Source of the DNA: Pseudomonas sp. WS 5079
GTDB lineage: Bacteria > Pseudomonadota > Gammaproteobacteria > Pseudomonadales > Pseudomonadaceae
NCBI RefSeq assembly: GCF_012985465.1
Contig: NZ_JAAQWN010000007.1
Span: 186,001-250,000, forward strand
Direction: 5' to 3'
Length of the DNA stretch: 64,000 bases
Made by a program: the position numbers and the translations under genes. The notes under the pieces were generated by a model. The model was not told the DNA's origin. It saw only the letters and a list, made by a program, of their open reading frames with translations, and did no database searches. Position 1 is the stretch's first letter; each line of letters starts with the position of its first letter. Of this stretch, positions 1-9,544 are shown piece after piece.

Positions 1-479
1 GGGTCTGGATTGTCCAGGACGCTGTCAGTCTGTTCGGCGCGGAATTTCTTCAGGGCCGCGTGGAACTGTGGATGCTTGGCGCCCAGGATACTGGCCGACA
101 GCAATGCCGCGTTGATCGCGCCAGCCTTGCCGATCGCCAGGGTGGCCACCGGAATGCCGGCGGGCATCTGCACGATGGACAGCAGCGAATCCACGCCCGA
201 GAGCATCGACGACTGCACCGGCACACCGAGTACCGGCAAGTGGGTCTTGGCCGCACACATGCCCGGCAGGTGGGCTGCGCCACCGGCACCGGCGATAATC
301 ACCTCGATGCCACGGGATTCTGCTTCATCGGCATACTGGAACAGCAAGTCCGGTGTGCGGTGGGCGGAAACCACCTTCACTTCAAACGGAATGCCGAGTT
401 TTTCCAGCATATCGGCGGTGTGGCTAAGGGTGGACCAATCGGACTTGGAGCCCATGATCACGCCAACCAATGCACTCAT
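1..479 (-). CDS. purE: N5-carboxyaminoimidazole ribonucleotide mutase (PurE), 3' end cut by window edge
   Basis: PurE converts N5-CAIR to CAIR in de novo purine synthesis. The reverse-strand reading begins MSALVGVIMGSKSDW, carries the family's GSKSDW phosphate-binding loop, then SAHRTP and AGGAAHLPGM, and ends within the window at about residue 159 of an expected ~163, so only the last few codons are missing. The start at 479 follows an AGAGG-type ribosome site. In Pseudomonas purE is normally followed by purK, which would lie outside the window to the left. A terminator-like hairpin sits in its leader (518-560). Identity is very secure. Confidence 0.96.
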   Translation of the reverse strand, partial: MSALVGVIMGSKSDWSTLSHTADMLEKLGIPFEVKVVSAHRTPDLLFQYADEAESRGIEVIIAGAGGAAHLPGMCAAKTHLPVLGVPVQSSMLSGVDSLLSIVQMPAGIPVATLAIGKAGAINAALLSASILGAKHPQFHAALKKFRAEQTDSVLDNPD

Positions 480-517
480 CGTCGTGCCTCTTCTCTCTGG
501 GCGCCCGCAGGCGCGTC

Positions 518-560
518 AAAAAACAACAAGCCACGCGGGAAATCCGGCGTGGCTTGTTGT
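518..560 (-). terminator. Intrinsic terminator or attenuator in the purE leader
   Basis: A perfect 14-bp stem (arms 523-536 and 547-560, 10-base loop) is followed on the minus strand by six T's. It lies about 40 nt before the purE start codon, so transcripts from the TATACT box at 598-603 would meet it before purE. A second hairpin (570-586, arms GGCCGGT/ACCGGCC) precedes it. It could attenuate purE, or end a small RNA of roughly 70-75 nt. Confidence 0.75.
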
Positions 561-597
561 ACGAATTAAGGCCGGTTGGACCGGCCGAAGGCCGCGC

Positions 598-603
598 AGT
601 ATA
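598..603 (-). promoter_or_regulatory. Probable sigma-70 -10 box for the purE leader
   Basis: TATACT on the minus strand, with no convincing -35 hexamer (GCTGTT about 17 bp upstream). It would start transcription near 591, just before the 570-586 hairpin. Confidence 0.45.
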
Positions 604-703
604 CCGTAATAATGCAGATAAACAGCCCCTGGAATGACCATCTGTCTTACCGGTCAAACCTGCGGTTTTATTGACTTCAGAGTCAGCCAAAACACCCAAA
701 ACC

Positions 704-792
704 TGTAGGAGCCGGCTTGCCGGCGATTGCGGTCAATCAGCACCAAATATTCGACTGGCACACTGCTATCGCTGGCAAGCCAGCTCCTATAG
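704..792. repeat. REPIN (two inverted REP sequences)
   Basis: It starts TGTAGGAGCCGGCTTGCCGG and ends with the inverted copy GGCAAGCCAGCTCCTATAG, about 90 bp in all. This is the standard Pseudomonas REP doublet, and it fills the space between the purE leader and the LysR gene. No gene is seen between 604 and 792. Confidence 0.9.
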
Positions 793-1716
793 TTAACCGC
801 GTTCGGCCGGCGGATTCTGCGTTGCCCCACCTTCCAACTTGCGCCACAACAACCGCACGTTCGCCTTGCGCACCAACGCGCAGCGATACAGGCGGATCTC
901 CAGCGGCACATGCCACTGCGACCCGCCGCACACTACCAGTTCACCCCGGGCCAGCTCGGCGCGTACGCTCAACTGTGGTACCCAGGCAATCCCCAGCCCT
1001 TCCAGCGCCATGCTTTTAAGGCTGTCGGCCATGGCGGTTTCATACACCGTGGTAAAGCGCAGGGCGCGCTGGCGCAGCAGCAGGTTCACCGAACGCCCGA
1101 GGAATGCCCCAGCGCTGTAGGCCAGCAATGGCACGCTGCCCTCGCCTTCCAGGTCAAACAGCGGCTTGCCATCGGCATCGGCGGCGCACACCGGAAGCAT
1201 TTCGGTGTTGCCCAGGTGCAGCGACGGGAAAATATCCGGGTCCATCTGCATTGCCGCATCCGGGTCGTAGAACGCCAGCATCAGGTCGCAGCCACCTTCG
1301 CGCAGGGCATGCACCGCGTCGCCGACGTTGGTCGCGACCAGCCGCGTGGCGATGTTCAGCCCTTCGTTGCGCAATTGCGCGATCCAGCGTGGGAAAAAGC
1401 CCAGCGCCAGGGAGTGCGCCGCCGCGACTTGCATGACTTCGCCCTGGCCGCCTTCAAGGTGATGCAAATGGCGTAGCACTTCGCCCAGTTGCTCGACCAC
1501 CGTGCGCGCCGTTACCAGGAACAACTGCCCCGCCGCCGTCAATTCGACGGGCGTGCGCGAACGGTTGACCAGCGTCAGCCCCAGGGCCGCCTCAAGGCTG
1601 CGGATGCGTCGACTGAAGGCCGGCTGGGTGACAAAGCGCCGCTCCGCCGCCTGGGAGAAGCTGCGCGTGGCCGCCAGGGCGCTAAAGTCTTCCAGCCATT
1701 TGCTTTCAAGGTTCAT
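793..1716 (-). CDS. LysR-family transcriptional regulator divergent from aspA
   Basis: A 307-residue LysR-type regulator: N-terminal winged helix (about residues 5-63, with the typical SFSQAAERRFVTQPAFSRRIRSLE segment) and a periplasmic-binding-protein-like effector domain. The start at 1716 (MNLESKWLEDF) was preferred over one 45 nt upstream because GGAG stands about 8 nt before it and family members begin here. It is transcribed away from aspA, the same order I recall at PA5428/PA5429, so aspA or aspartate metabolism is a reasonable but unproven target. The effector is unknown. Confidence 0.85.
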   Translation of the reverse strand: MNLESKWLEDFSALAATRSFSQAAERRFVTQPAFSRRIRSLEAALGLTLVNRSRTPVELTAAGQLFLVTARTVVEQLGEVLRHLHHLEGGQGEVMQVAAAHSLALGFFPRWIAQLRNEGLNIATRLVATNVGDAVHALREGGCDLMLAFYDPDAAMQMDPDIFPSLHLGNTEMLPVCAADADGKPLFDLEGEGSVPLLAYSAGAFLGRSVNLLLRQRALRFTTVYETAMADSLKSMALEGLGIAWVPQLSVRAELARGELVVCGGSQWHVPLEIRLYRCALVRKANVRLLWRKLEGGATQNPPAERG

Positions 1717-1896
1717 CTGATTCTCCAGGGCATGCACCATTTTGGCACACACGCCCGCCATGTTAACCGGGTCACATCAACATTATGCCGTTTGTGCATA
1801 GGCCAGCGCTTAATAGCATTGGCCCAAAAACTCCCACAAGCCTAGCATTCACAGCGTTCCGGCCTAGCCCGGGTCCATATCGAGATGATTTCCGTC

Positions 1897-3321
<1,425 letters not shown>

Positions 3322-3376
3322 ACGCATGTAGCACCGCTCACCAGGTTGAGGGACTAGACACCTCTCACCCTTTTGA

Positions 3377-3411
3377 GGGCTTGAAGACTTGCTCTTCAGG
3401 CCCTTTTTTTT
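3377..3411 (+). terminator. Intrinsic terminator of aspA
   Basis: An 11-bp stem (GGGCTTGAAGA pairing with TCTTCAGGCCC, one G-U) is followed by a run of T's at about 3404-3411, 55 nt after the aspA stop. Confidence 0.88.
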
Positions 3412-3438
3412 GCCCGCAATTTGCCAACCCCCAACCTT

Positions 3439-3524
3439 TGTAGGAGCCGGCTTGCCGGCGATGAGGTCCTCAAGGCAGGTACAACATTTCAAGGACGCCA
3501 TCGCCGACAAGCCGGCTCCTACAT
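3439..3524. repeat. REPIN
   Basis: Two head-to-head REP copies (TGTAGGAGCCGGCTTGCCGG and its inverted partner ending GCCGGCTCCTACA) about 86 bp across, between the aspA terminator and the control region of the importer operon. Confidence 0.9.
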
Positions 3525-3548
3525 AAACGCAACCAGTCCCTCGAATGC

Positions 3549-3564
3549 GTTTTACATATAAAAC
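3549..3564. promoter_or_regulatory. Candidate upstream activator site 1 of the importer operon
   Basis: GTTTTACATATAAAAC is a 16-bp near-palindrome. A second, perfect one lies at 3675 and a looser one at 19630, each upstream of a sigma-54 promoter. It is centred about 225 bp before the GG of that promoter, suitable for an enhancer site. Binding is inferred only. Confidence 0.45.
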
Positions 3565-3674
3565 AAATAACGCCTTTCGCAACTTCCCCGCGTTACCCAA
3601 TAAAGCACCGACTTCTTGCAACTTCCCATTACACGCTCAAGCAGTGTGCAATTTCGTGCCATATAAGAACCAAC

Positions 3675-3690
3675 GTTTCATATATGAAAC
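3675..3690. promoter_or_regulatory. Candidate upstream activator site 2, perfect palindrome
   Basis: GTTTCATATATGAAAC is a perfect 16-bp palindrome centred roughly 90 bp upstream of the sigma-54 promoter at 3767. The position fits a bacterial enhancer-binding protein site. An IclR operator is the alternative reading. Confidence 0.5.
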
Positions 3691-3766
3691 AACCAACTTC
3701 CAACTATTAGAACCTAAATCACTAATATCAAAGGATATTTACTAATAGTTTGTAGGAAATAACCCC

Positions 3767-3783
3767 CTGGCATTGTTCATGCA
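3767..3783 (+). promoter_or_regulatory. Sigma-54 promoter of the importer/catabolic operon
   Basis: CTGGCATTGTTCATGCA matches the RpoN consensus YTGGCACGrNNNTTGCW with the obligatory GG (3769-3770) and GC (3781-3782) exactly 10 bases apart. It lies 45 bp before the first gene of the operon. An equivalent promoter precedes the channel gene at 19691. Confidence 0.75.
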
Positions 3784-3784
3784 C

Positions 3785-3809
3785 TAAACGGCGTATCACC
3801 TATAAAACA
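3785..3809. promoter_or_regulatory. 25-bp element shared with the channel-gene leader (copy 1)
   Basis: This block begins TAAACGGCG and ends ATAAAACA, and is identical in 22 of 25 positions to 19730-19754. Here it spans the expected start of transcription, where a bound repressor would block RNA polymerase. The IclR protein at 8710 is the obvious candidate binder. Confidence 0.5.
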
Positions 3810-3827
3810 GACCAGAGTACCTACCTG

Positions 3828-4679
3828 ATGGCTGTGAAAGAGATGTACGCCGTGACGCCCCAATGGAATAACCAAGCTCTCAGGGAAGAGCTGGAGCCGA
3901 CTGAAATTGAATTTCGCAATGTCGGTAAATGTTTCCCGGCCAAGGGTAAAGCAGACGCGCCCTTCGCCATTCGCGAGGTGAACTTCAAGATTCGCCGGGG
4001 TGAAGTGGTGTCGATCATCGGCCCTTCCGGTTGCGGCAAGAGCACCATCCTGAACATGGGCTCGGGCCTGTACCGCCCCAGCGAAGGTGAAGTGTTCGTT
4101 GGTGGCGAGCCGGTCACCGGGCCGGTGCCGCAGGTTGCGTTCATGTTGCAAAAGGACCTGCTGATGCCCTGGCGCAGCATCCGCCGCAACGTCGAGCTGG
4201 GCCTGGAGATCCAGGGCGTACCCGCCACCACCCGGCAGAAAGTCGCCCTCGACCTGCTCGAGCGCTGCCACCTCAATGGCTACGCCGATCACTACCCGTT
4301 CCAGCTATCCGGTGGCATGCGCCAGCGCGCCGCCCTGGCCCGCACCCTGGCCATCGACCCGCAGGTGCTGTTCCTCGACGAGCCGTTCTCGGCCCTCGAT
4401 GCCCAGACCAAGATGATCCTGCAACAGGACATGGCGCGGATGCTGTTCGACGAGAAGAAGACCGCGCTGTTCATCACCCATGACCTGATCGAAGGCATCG
4501 CCATGTCCGACCGCTTGCTGGTCATGAGCGCCCGCCCCGGCACGATCATCGAGGAAATCAGTATCGACCTGCCGTTTCGCGACAACCCCCTGGAGCGCCG
4601 CAAGCTGCCGGAAATCGGCCCGCTGGTCGGCCGCCTGATGGAGTTGCTCCAGGTCGGCGCCGACACCGAACTGCACTGA
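3828..4679 (+). CDS. ABC transporter ATP-binding protein, nitrate/sulfonate/taurine type
   Basis: ATPase of an SsuB/TauB-like importer working at the inner face of the cytoplasmic membrane. The 283-residue protein has Walker A GPSGCGKST (65-73), the ABC signature LSGGM (160-164), Walker B VLFLDE (180-185) and an H-loop (ITHDL). An alternative start at 3843 has GAAAGAG in front of it. It is first in an operon continuing with the binding protein and permease. The family imports sulfonates, taurine, nitrate, thiamine precursors or aromatics, so the substrate cannot be read from this gene; the neighbouring oxygenase genes suggest an organic compound. Confidence 0.9.
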   Translation: MAVKEMYAVTPQWNNQALREELEPTEIEFRNVGKCFPAKGKADAPFAIREVNFKIRRGEVVSIIGPSGCGKSTILNMGSGLYRPSEGEVFVGGEPVTGPVPQVAFMLQKDLLMPWRSIRRNVELGLEIQGVPATTRQKVALDLLERCHLNGYADHYPFQLSGGMRQRAALARTLAIDPQVLFLDEPFSALDAQTKMILQQDMARMLFDEKKTALFITHDLIEGIAMSDRLLVMSARPGTIIEEISIDLPFRDNPLERRKLPEIGPLVGRLMELLQVGADTELH

Positions 4680-4718
4680 TCACCGCCCTTGCGGCCCCCA
4701 ACCGATTCAGGAGTCCCC

Positions 4719-5711
4719 ATGCTCAAGTCTCTGTTTCAACGTCTTTGCGCCCTCAGCCTGGGCCTCGGCATGGCCTGTGCCGCCCAGGCGCAGCCGACCA
4801 AGGTCACCTACCTGCTGCCGGCGCCGCCCAACTCGCCCGCGTTCGCTCCGTGGATCATCGCCAAGGAAAAGGGCTACTACACGACCCAGGACCTGGACCT
4901 GACCTTTATCGCCGCCAAAGGTGGCGTGGACGTGGCCAAGCAGATCGGCGCCGGTAATGCGCTGATCGGCGGAGCCATCGGTGACACGCCGATCGTGGTG
5001 CGGGCCAATGGCATCCCGGTGCGCGCCGTGGCGGTGCTGGGCGACGGCGGGGTGACGATGATCGCCACCAACGCCAAGGACAACATCAACAGCGTCAGCG
5101 ACCTCAAGGGCAAGACCATGACGGTGATGTCGTACTCCGACACCACTTACTACGCCCTGCTCGCCTCGCTGCGCAAAGCCGGGCTGGGCAAAAACGACGT
5201 GAACATCCAGGCCGCCGGCCCCGCCGGGGTCTGGCAATTGTTCTCCGCCAACAAGGCCCAGGCCATGGCGGGCGTGCCGGACTGGGTGATCAATGCCGAG
5301 GAAGCCGGGGTGCAGATCAAGCTGATCCCCCAGGACCAGATTTTCGAGAGCATGGCCCAGGCGATTCTCGCCTCCGACGACGCGATCAAGAACCAGCCCC
5401 AGATTGTGCGCGGCGTGGTCCAGGGCACCCTGCAAGGCATGCGCGACATCATCCAGGACCCGCGCGCCGCCGCCGCGACCTTCGCCAAGGCGGTACCGGC
5501 CTACGCCGGCAAGGAAGACTCGCTGGAGAAAATCTTCAAGCTCTACGTCGAACACGTCTACGCCAAGCAGGCCGTGCTCGGGCACATCGATCCGCAGCAC
5601 CTGGACAAGGTCCTGCAGTTCTATGTCAGCGAGGGCATCGTCACTCAGGCGACTCCGCTTGAAGACCTCTTCACCAACCAATTCGTCGACAGCCCGGTCG
5701 CCGCACAGTGA
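4719..5711 (+). CDS. ABC transporter periplasmic substrate-binding protein, SsuA/TauA (NMT1-like)
   Basis: A 330-residue binding protein with a Sec signal peptide (positively charged start, hydrophobic core, cleavage after AAQA at about residue 24). The mature protein starts with the family's pattern of a short beta strand followed by FAPWIIAKEKGYY. The start at 4719 has AGGAG 6 nt upstream; a longer frame from 4689 lacks one. It delivers the ligand to the permease at 5740. Solute specificity is not deducible. Confidence 0.88.
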   Translation: MLKSLFQRLCALSLGLGMACAAQAQPTKVTYLLPAPPNSPAFAPWIIAKEKGYYTTQDLDLTFIAAKGGVDVAKQIGAGNALIGGAIGDTPIVVRANGIPVRAVAVLGDGGVTMIATNAKDNINSVSDLKGKTMTVMSYSDTTYYALLASLRKAGLGKNDVNIQAAGPAGVWQLFSANKAQAMAGVPDWVINAEEAGVQIKLIPQDQIFESMAQAILASDDAIKNQPQIVRGVVQGTLQGMRDIIQDPRAAAATFAKAVPAYAGKEDSLEKIFKLYVEHVYAKQAVLGHIDPQHLDKVLQFYVSEGIVTQATPLEDLFTNQFVDSPVAAQ

Positions 5712-5739
5712 ACCACCGGGACATTGAGGTACGTACACG

Positions 5740-6513
5740 ATGAAAAACAACAACTCCGTGCTCGGTAGCGTCGCGCTGCTGATCCTGTTCCTGGTGCTTT
5801 GGCAATGGGGCCCCGGCCTGCTCGGCATGCCCGAGTTCGTCATGCCCAAACTCAGCCGCGTGGCCCAGGAAGGCCTGGTGATGTGGCAAACCGGCGGCCT
5901 GCTGCAACACACCCTGATCACCGCCCTGGAGATCGTCGTCGGCTTCGCCCTCGGCGCCCTGCTGGGAGTGATGATCGGTGTCTCGCTGGGCCTGTCGCCG
6001 GCGGCCGAAGCCATGTTGTCGCCGTACATCCTGGCCTTGCAGATCGCCCCGAAAGTCGCCTTCGCGCCGCTGTTCGTGATGTGGCTGGGCTACACCATCT
6101 ACCCGAAGATTCTGATCGCGATCCTGATCGTGTTTTTCCCGGTGATGATCAACGTGCTCTCGGCAATCCGCACCGTCGACCCGGACATGATCAACCTGGT
6201 ACGCACCATGAATGCCAGCCGCTGGCAGATCTTCCGCCTGGTGGAGTTCCCGTCGGCCATGGCCGCACTGTTTTCCGGCCTGCGCATTGCCTCGACCCTG
6301 GCCGTGATCGGCGTCACCGTCGGTGAGCTGGTCGGTGGCAACCAGGGCCTGGGCTTCTTGCTGGTAGACGCCGAGGGCCAGGGCAACACCGCCGGGGTGT
6401 TCGTCGCCATTGTCGCGCTGACCCTGATTGGGGTGATCGCCTACGGCGCAGTGGTGTGGGCGGAAAAACGCGTCCTGCACTACATGCCCAAAGCCATGTT
6501 GAGCACCCAATGA
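5740..6513 (+). CDS. ABC transporter permease, SsuC/TauC type
   Basis: A 257-residue inner-membrane permease with about six hydrophobic segments and the cytoplasmic EAA-type loop (MNASRWQIFRLVEFPSAM, around 160-180) that contacts the ATPase. It completes the three-part importer encoded from 3828. Its stop overlaps the start of the following dehydrogenase gene (ATGATGA), so transport and catabolism are translationally coupled. Confidence 0.88.
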   Translation: MKNNNSVLGSVALLILFLVLWQWGPGLLGMPEFVMPKLSRVAQEGLVMWQTGGLLQHTLITALEIVVGFALGALLGVMIGVSLGLSPAAEAMLSPYILALQIAPKVAFAPLFVMWLGYTIYPKILIAILIVFFPVMINVLSAIRTVDPDMINLVRTMNASRWQIFRLVEFPSAMAALFSGLRIASTLAVIGVTVGELVGGNQGLGFLLVDAEGQGNTAGVFVAIVALTLIGVIAYGAVVWAEKRVLHYMPKAMLSTQ

Positions 6514-7277
6514 TGAGCCGCCATGACCTTTTGCTTGCAGGCCGCCGCGTGCTGGTCACCGGTGGCGCCCGGGGCCTGGGCTATGCCTTTGCCCAGGCCA
6601 TCGGCCAGGCCGGCGCCCGGGTGGTGATTGCCGATGTGCTGCACGAGCGTGTACAGCAGGCCGCCGGTGAATTACGGGCGCTGGGCCTGGACGTGCAGGC
6701 CGTGGCTGTCGACCTGGCGCAACCCACCTCGATCCAGGCCTGTGTCGACGCGACGATCAGCCTGCTGGGCGGCCTCGACGGCCTGGTGAACAACGTCTCG
6801 ATCACCAACTCCGGGGGCAAGGGCTGCGAAGAGCTGAGCATCGACACCTGGGACCAGGTGATGCAGGTCAACGTGCGCGGCACCTGGCTGATGACCACCG
6901 CCTGCCTGCCGGCCCTGCGCGCCAGCGGCCAGGGCGCCATCGTCAACCTGGCCTCGGACACCCCGCTGTGGGGTGCACCGAACCTGTTGGCCTACGTCGC
7001 CAGCAAGGGCGCGATCATCGCCATGACCCGCAGCCTGGCCCGTGAGCTGGGCAGCGACAACATCACCGTCAACGCCATCGCCCCCGGCCTGGTGCTGGTG
7101 GAAGCCACCGCCTACGTGCCCGAGGCGCGCCACCGTTTGTACAACGACCAACGGGCCCTGCAACGCCCGCAATTGCCCGAAGACGTCAGCGGCGCCGTGC
7201 TGTTCGCGCTGTCCGACCTTGCCCGCTTTATCACTGGACAAACCCTGCCGGTCAACGGCGGGTTCGTCATGCCTTGA
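6510..7277 (+). CDS. Short-chain dehydrogenase/reductase (SDR)
   Basis: A 255-residue classical SDR. The Rossmann nucleotide motif TGGARGLG is near the N-terminus and the catalytic YVASK (YxxxK) is about two-thirds along; the usual NNAG is changed to NNVS. The C-terminal TGQTLPVNGGF is typical of FabG-like oxidoreductases. It overlaps the permease by four bases. It probably oxidises or reduces an alcohol/ketone intermediate of the imported compound, with NAD(P) as cofactor; the substrate is unknown. A start at 6513 is equally possible. Confidence 0.85.
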   Translation: MMSRHDLLLAGRRVLVTGGARGLGYAFAQAIGQAGARVVIADVLHERVQQAAGELRALGLDVQAVAVDLAQPTSIQACVDATISLLGGLDGLVNNVSITNSGGKGCEELSIDTWDQVMQVNVRGTWLMTTACLPALRASGQGAIVNLASDTPLWGAPNLLAYVASKGAIIAMTRSLARELGSDNITVNAIAPGLVLVEATAYVPEARHRLYNDQRALQRPQLPEDVSGAVLFALSDLARFITGQTLPVNGGFVMP

Positions 7278-7290
7278 TCTGGAGACTGTC

Positions 7291-7830
7291 ATGACTGATC
7301 TATCTGCCCAAAACGACACCCCGAAAAGCTGGGACCGCCCTGCCGGCGCCAGCCTGGAAAGCTGGATGAGCACGCGCATCGCCCGCTACGAGACGCGCAA
7401 GTACGACTGGGATGCCCTGAAGTTCCAGGCCGACTACGACCCCAAGTTCCGCCGTGCGCAAATGCGCTACATCGGCACTGGCGGTACCGGCATCAGCACC
7501 GACATGAACACCATCCCGTCGGAGCACTTCACCTTTTCCACCATGGTCATCCCGGCCGGCCACGAAGGCCCGCCGCACCTGCACATTGACGTCGAAGAAG
7601 TGTTTTTCGTGCTGCGCGGCAAACTCAAGGTGGTACTGGAAAAGGACGGCGAGCGTTTCGAAACCATCCTCACCGACCGCGACGTGATTTCCGTGCCGCC
7701 GGGCGTGTACCGCGAAGAGATCAATATCGGCGACGAAGACGCGCTGATGTGCGTGATGCTCGGCGCGAAAAAGCCGATCACCCCGACCTATCCGCCAGAG
7801 CACCCTCTGGCCTCGATCAAGCGCGGGTAA
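7291..7830 (+). CDS. Cupin-domain protein
   Basis: A 179-residue single-cupin protein. The first cupin motif is clear (GHEGPPHLHIDVEEVFFVLRG, giving the HxH and E metal ligands), followed by the second motif around VPPGVYREEIN. Such proteins are small metal-dependent oxygenases, isomerases or ligand sensors. Its position between an SDR and a hydrolase in the catabolic operon suggests a metabolic role, but the reaction cannot be assigned. The start at 7291 follows a GGAG 5-8 nt upstream. Confidence 0.8.
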   Translation: MTDLSAQNDTPKSWDRPAGASLESWMSTRIARYETRKYDWDALKFQADYDPKFRRAQMRYIGTGGTGISTDMNTIPSEHFTFSTMVIPAGHEGPPHLHIDVEEVFFVLRGKLKVVLEKDGERFETILTDRDVISVPPGVYREEINIGDEDALMCVMLGAKKPITPTYPPEHPLASIKRG

Positions 7831-7834
7831 GCCC

Positions 7835-8713
7835 ATGTTGCCAGGACTCACCCAAGCCGCGCCGACGGCCGACCTGCAAGCCCAACTGCAGCGCGACTTC
7901 CCCCAGCGCCTGGTCGCCGCCGCCGGTGGCCAGCAGGCCCTGCGCGAATGCGGCACGGGGCCGGCGGTGGTGTTGCTGCACGGTATCGGCTCGGGCGCGG
8001 CGTCCTGGCTGCAAGTGGCACAGCACCTGGCGGCCCAGGCCCGGGTCATCGCCTGGGACGCGCCCGGCTATGGCGACTCCAGCCCCCTGGAGTCGGACGT
8101 GCCCAAGGCCGAGCAATACGCCGCCCGCCTGGTGCAGATGCTCGATGCGCTGGAGGTGAACGAGTGCGTGCTGGTCGGCCATTCCCTGGGCGCACTGACC
8201 GCCCTGGCCTTGGCCCGCAGTGCCCAGGCCAAGCGGGTGAGCCGCCTGGTGCTGATCAGCCCGGCTCGCGGCTATGGCGCACCCGAGCGCAGCCAGCAGC
8301 GCCAGCAAGTACGCCAGCAACGCCTGGATAACCTGCAACGCCTGGGTATCGCCGGCCTGGCCGCACAACGTAGCGCCCACATGCTCTCGTCGCGGGCCCA
8401 GCCCGAAGCGTTGGCCTGGGTGCACTGGAACATGGCCCGCCTGAACCCGCTGGGTTATCGCCAGGCCATCGAATTGCTGTGCGGCGACGACTTGCTGCGC
8501 CACGGCCAACCTGCAATGCCCTGCGAAGTGCATTGCGGCGAAGCCGACGCCATCACCACGCCCGACACCTGCCTGGGCGTAGCCAAGGCCCTGGGTGCCA
8601 GCTTCAACCTGATCGCCGACGCAGGCCATGCCAGCCCCATCGAACAACCGCTGGTGGTTGCCGGTCGCCTGGCCTACGCCCTCAAACAATCCCTGACAGG
8701 TAGAACCCTATGA
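7835..8713 (+). CDS. Alpha/beta-hydrolase
   Basis: A 292-residue alpha/beta-fold hydrolase. Visible are the oxyanion segment LLHGIGSG, the nucleophile elbow GHSLG (Ser), an Asp in GEADAI and the catalytic His in DAGHASP, so the triad is intact. The fold resembles carbon-carbon hydrolases that act on ring-fission products (MhpC/BphD type) and simple esterases. The extradiol-dioxygenase-like gene at 14335 makes the first possibility attractive, but this is inference. It overlaps the IclR gene by four bases. Confidence 0.83.
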   Translation: MLPGLTQAAPTADLQAQLQRDFPQRLVAAAGGQQALRECGTGPAVVLLHGIGSGAASWLQVAQHLAAQARVIAWDAPGYGDSSPLESDVPKAEQYAARLVQMLDALEVNECVLVGHSLGALTALALARSAQAKRVSRLVLISPARGYGAPERSQQRQQVRQQRLDNLQRLGIAGLAAQRSAHMLSSRAQPEALAWVHWNMARLNPLGYRQAIELLCGDDLLRHGQPAMPCEVHCGEADAITTPDTCLGVAKALGASFNLIADAGHASPIEQPLVVAGRLAYALKQSLTGRTL

Positions 8714-9543
8714 ACGACTCAGATCTGCTGAAGGATGCTCAGGACAAATACATCGTGCCGGGCCTGGAGCGCGGCTTGCTGCTGCTCTGCGAGTTCAGCC
8801 GGCGCAACCGCACCCTGACCGCGCCGGAACTGGCACGGCGCCTGGCGCTGCCGCGCTCGACCATTTTCCGCCTGCTGACCACCCTGGAAACCATGGGCTT
8901 CGTCACCCGCAGCGGCAACGAATACCGCCTGGGCATGTCGGTGCTGCGCCTGGGCTTCGAGTACCTGGCCTCGCTGGAGCTGACCGAACTCGGCCAGCCG
9001 CTGCTGGCCCGTTTGTGCGACCGGGTTAACTACCCCAGCAACCTGGTGGTGCGCGACGGGCGTTCCATCGTCTATGTGGCCAAGGTTTCGCCGCCGTCGG
9101 TGTTCTCCAACGCGGTCAACGTCGGCACCCGCCTGCCGGCCCATGCCACGGTGCTGGGGCGCATCCTCCTCGAAGACCTGTCACTGGCCGAACTGCGCGA
9201 GCTGTACCCCGAGGAGCACCTGGAACAGCACTCCCACTGCACCCCCAAAACCGTGATGGAGCTGTTCGACATGCTCCAGGCCGACCGCCAGCGCGGCTTT
9301 GTCAGCGGCGAAGGGTTCTTTGAATCGGCGATTTCCACAGTGGCCGCGCCCGTGCGCGACCAGAGCGGCGACATCGTGGCCGCCCTCGGCGTGACCATCC
9401 CGACCACGCAGATCGGTCATGTGAATTTTGAAGAGCTGTTGACCCAGGTACGACGCAGCGCCGACGAGCTGTCGCGCCTGCTCAACTACAACGGCGGCGC
9501 CCACAGCAGCCAGCCCCGCGTCACTGCCTTGATGAGAGATTGA
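8710..9543 (+). CDS. IclR-family transcriptional regulator
   Basis: A 277-residue IclR regulator: N-terminal winged helix (LTAPELARRLALPRSTIFRLLTTLE) and a GAF-like effector domain. IclR proteins commonly control aromatic or carboxylic-acid catabolism, as repressors or activators. It is embedded in the operon it probably regulates and its start overlaps the hydrolase stop (ATGA). Candidate targets are the 25-bp element at 3785 and 19730 and the palindromes at 3549 and 3675. Confidence 0.87.
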   Translation: MNDSDLLKDAQDKYIVPGLERGLLLLCEFSRRNRTLTAPELARRLALPRSTIFRLLTTLETMGFVTRSGNEYRLGMSVLRLGFEYLASLELTELGQPLLARLCDRVNYPSNLVVRDGRSIVYVAKVSPPSVFSNAVNVGTRLPAHATVLGRILLEDLSLAELRELYPEEHLEQHSHCTPKTVMELFDMLQADRQRGFVSGEGFFESAISTVAAPVRDQSGDIVAALGVTIPTTQIGHVNFEELLTQVRRSADELSRLLNYNGGAHSSQPRVTALMRD

Positions 9544-9544
9544 G

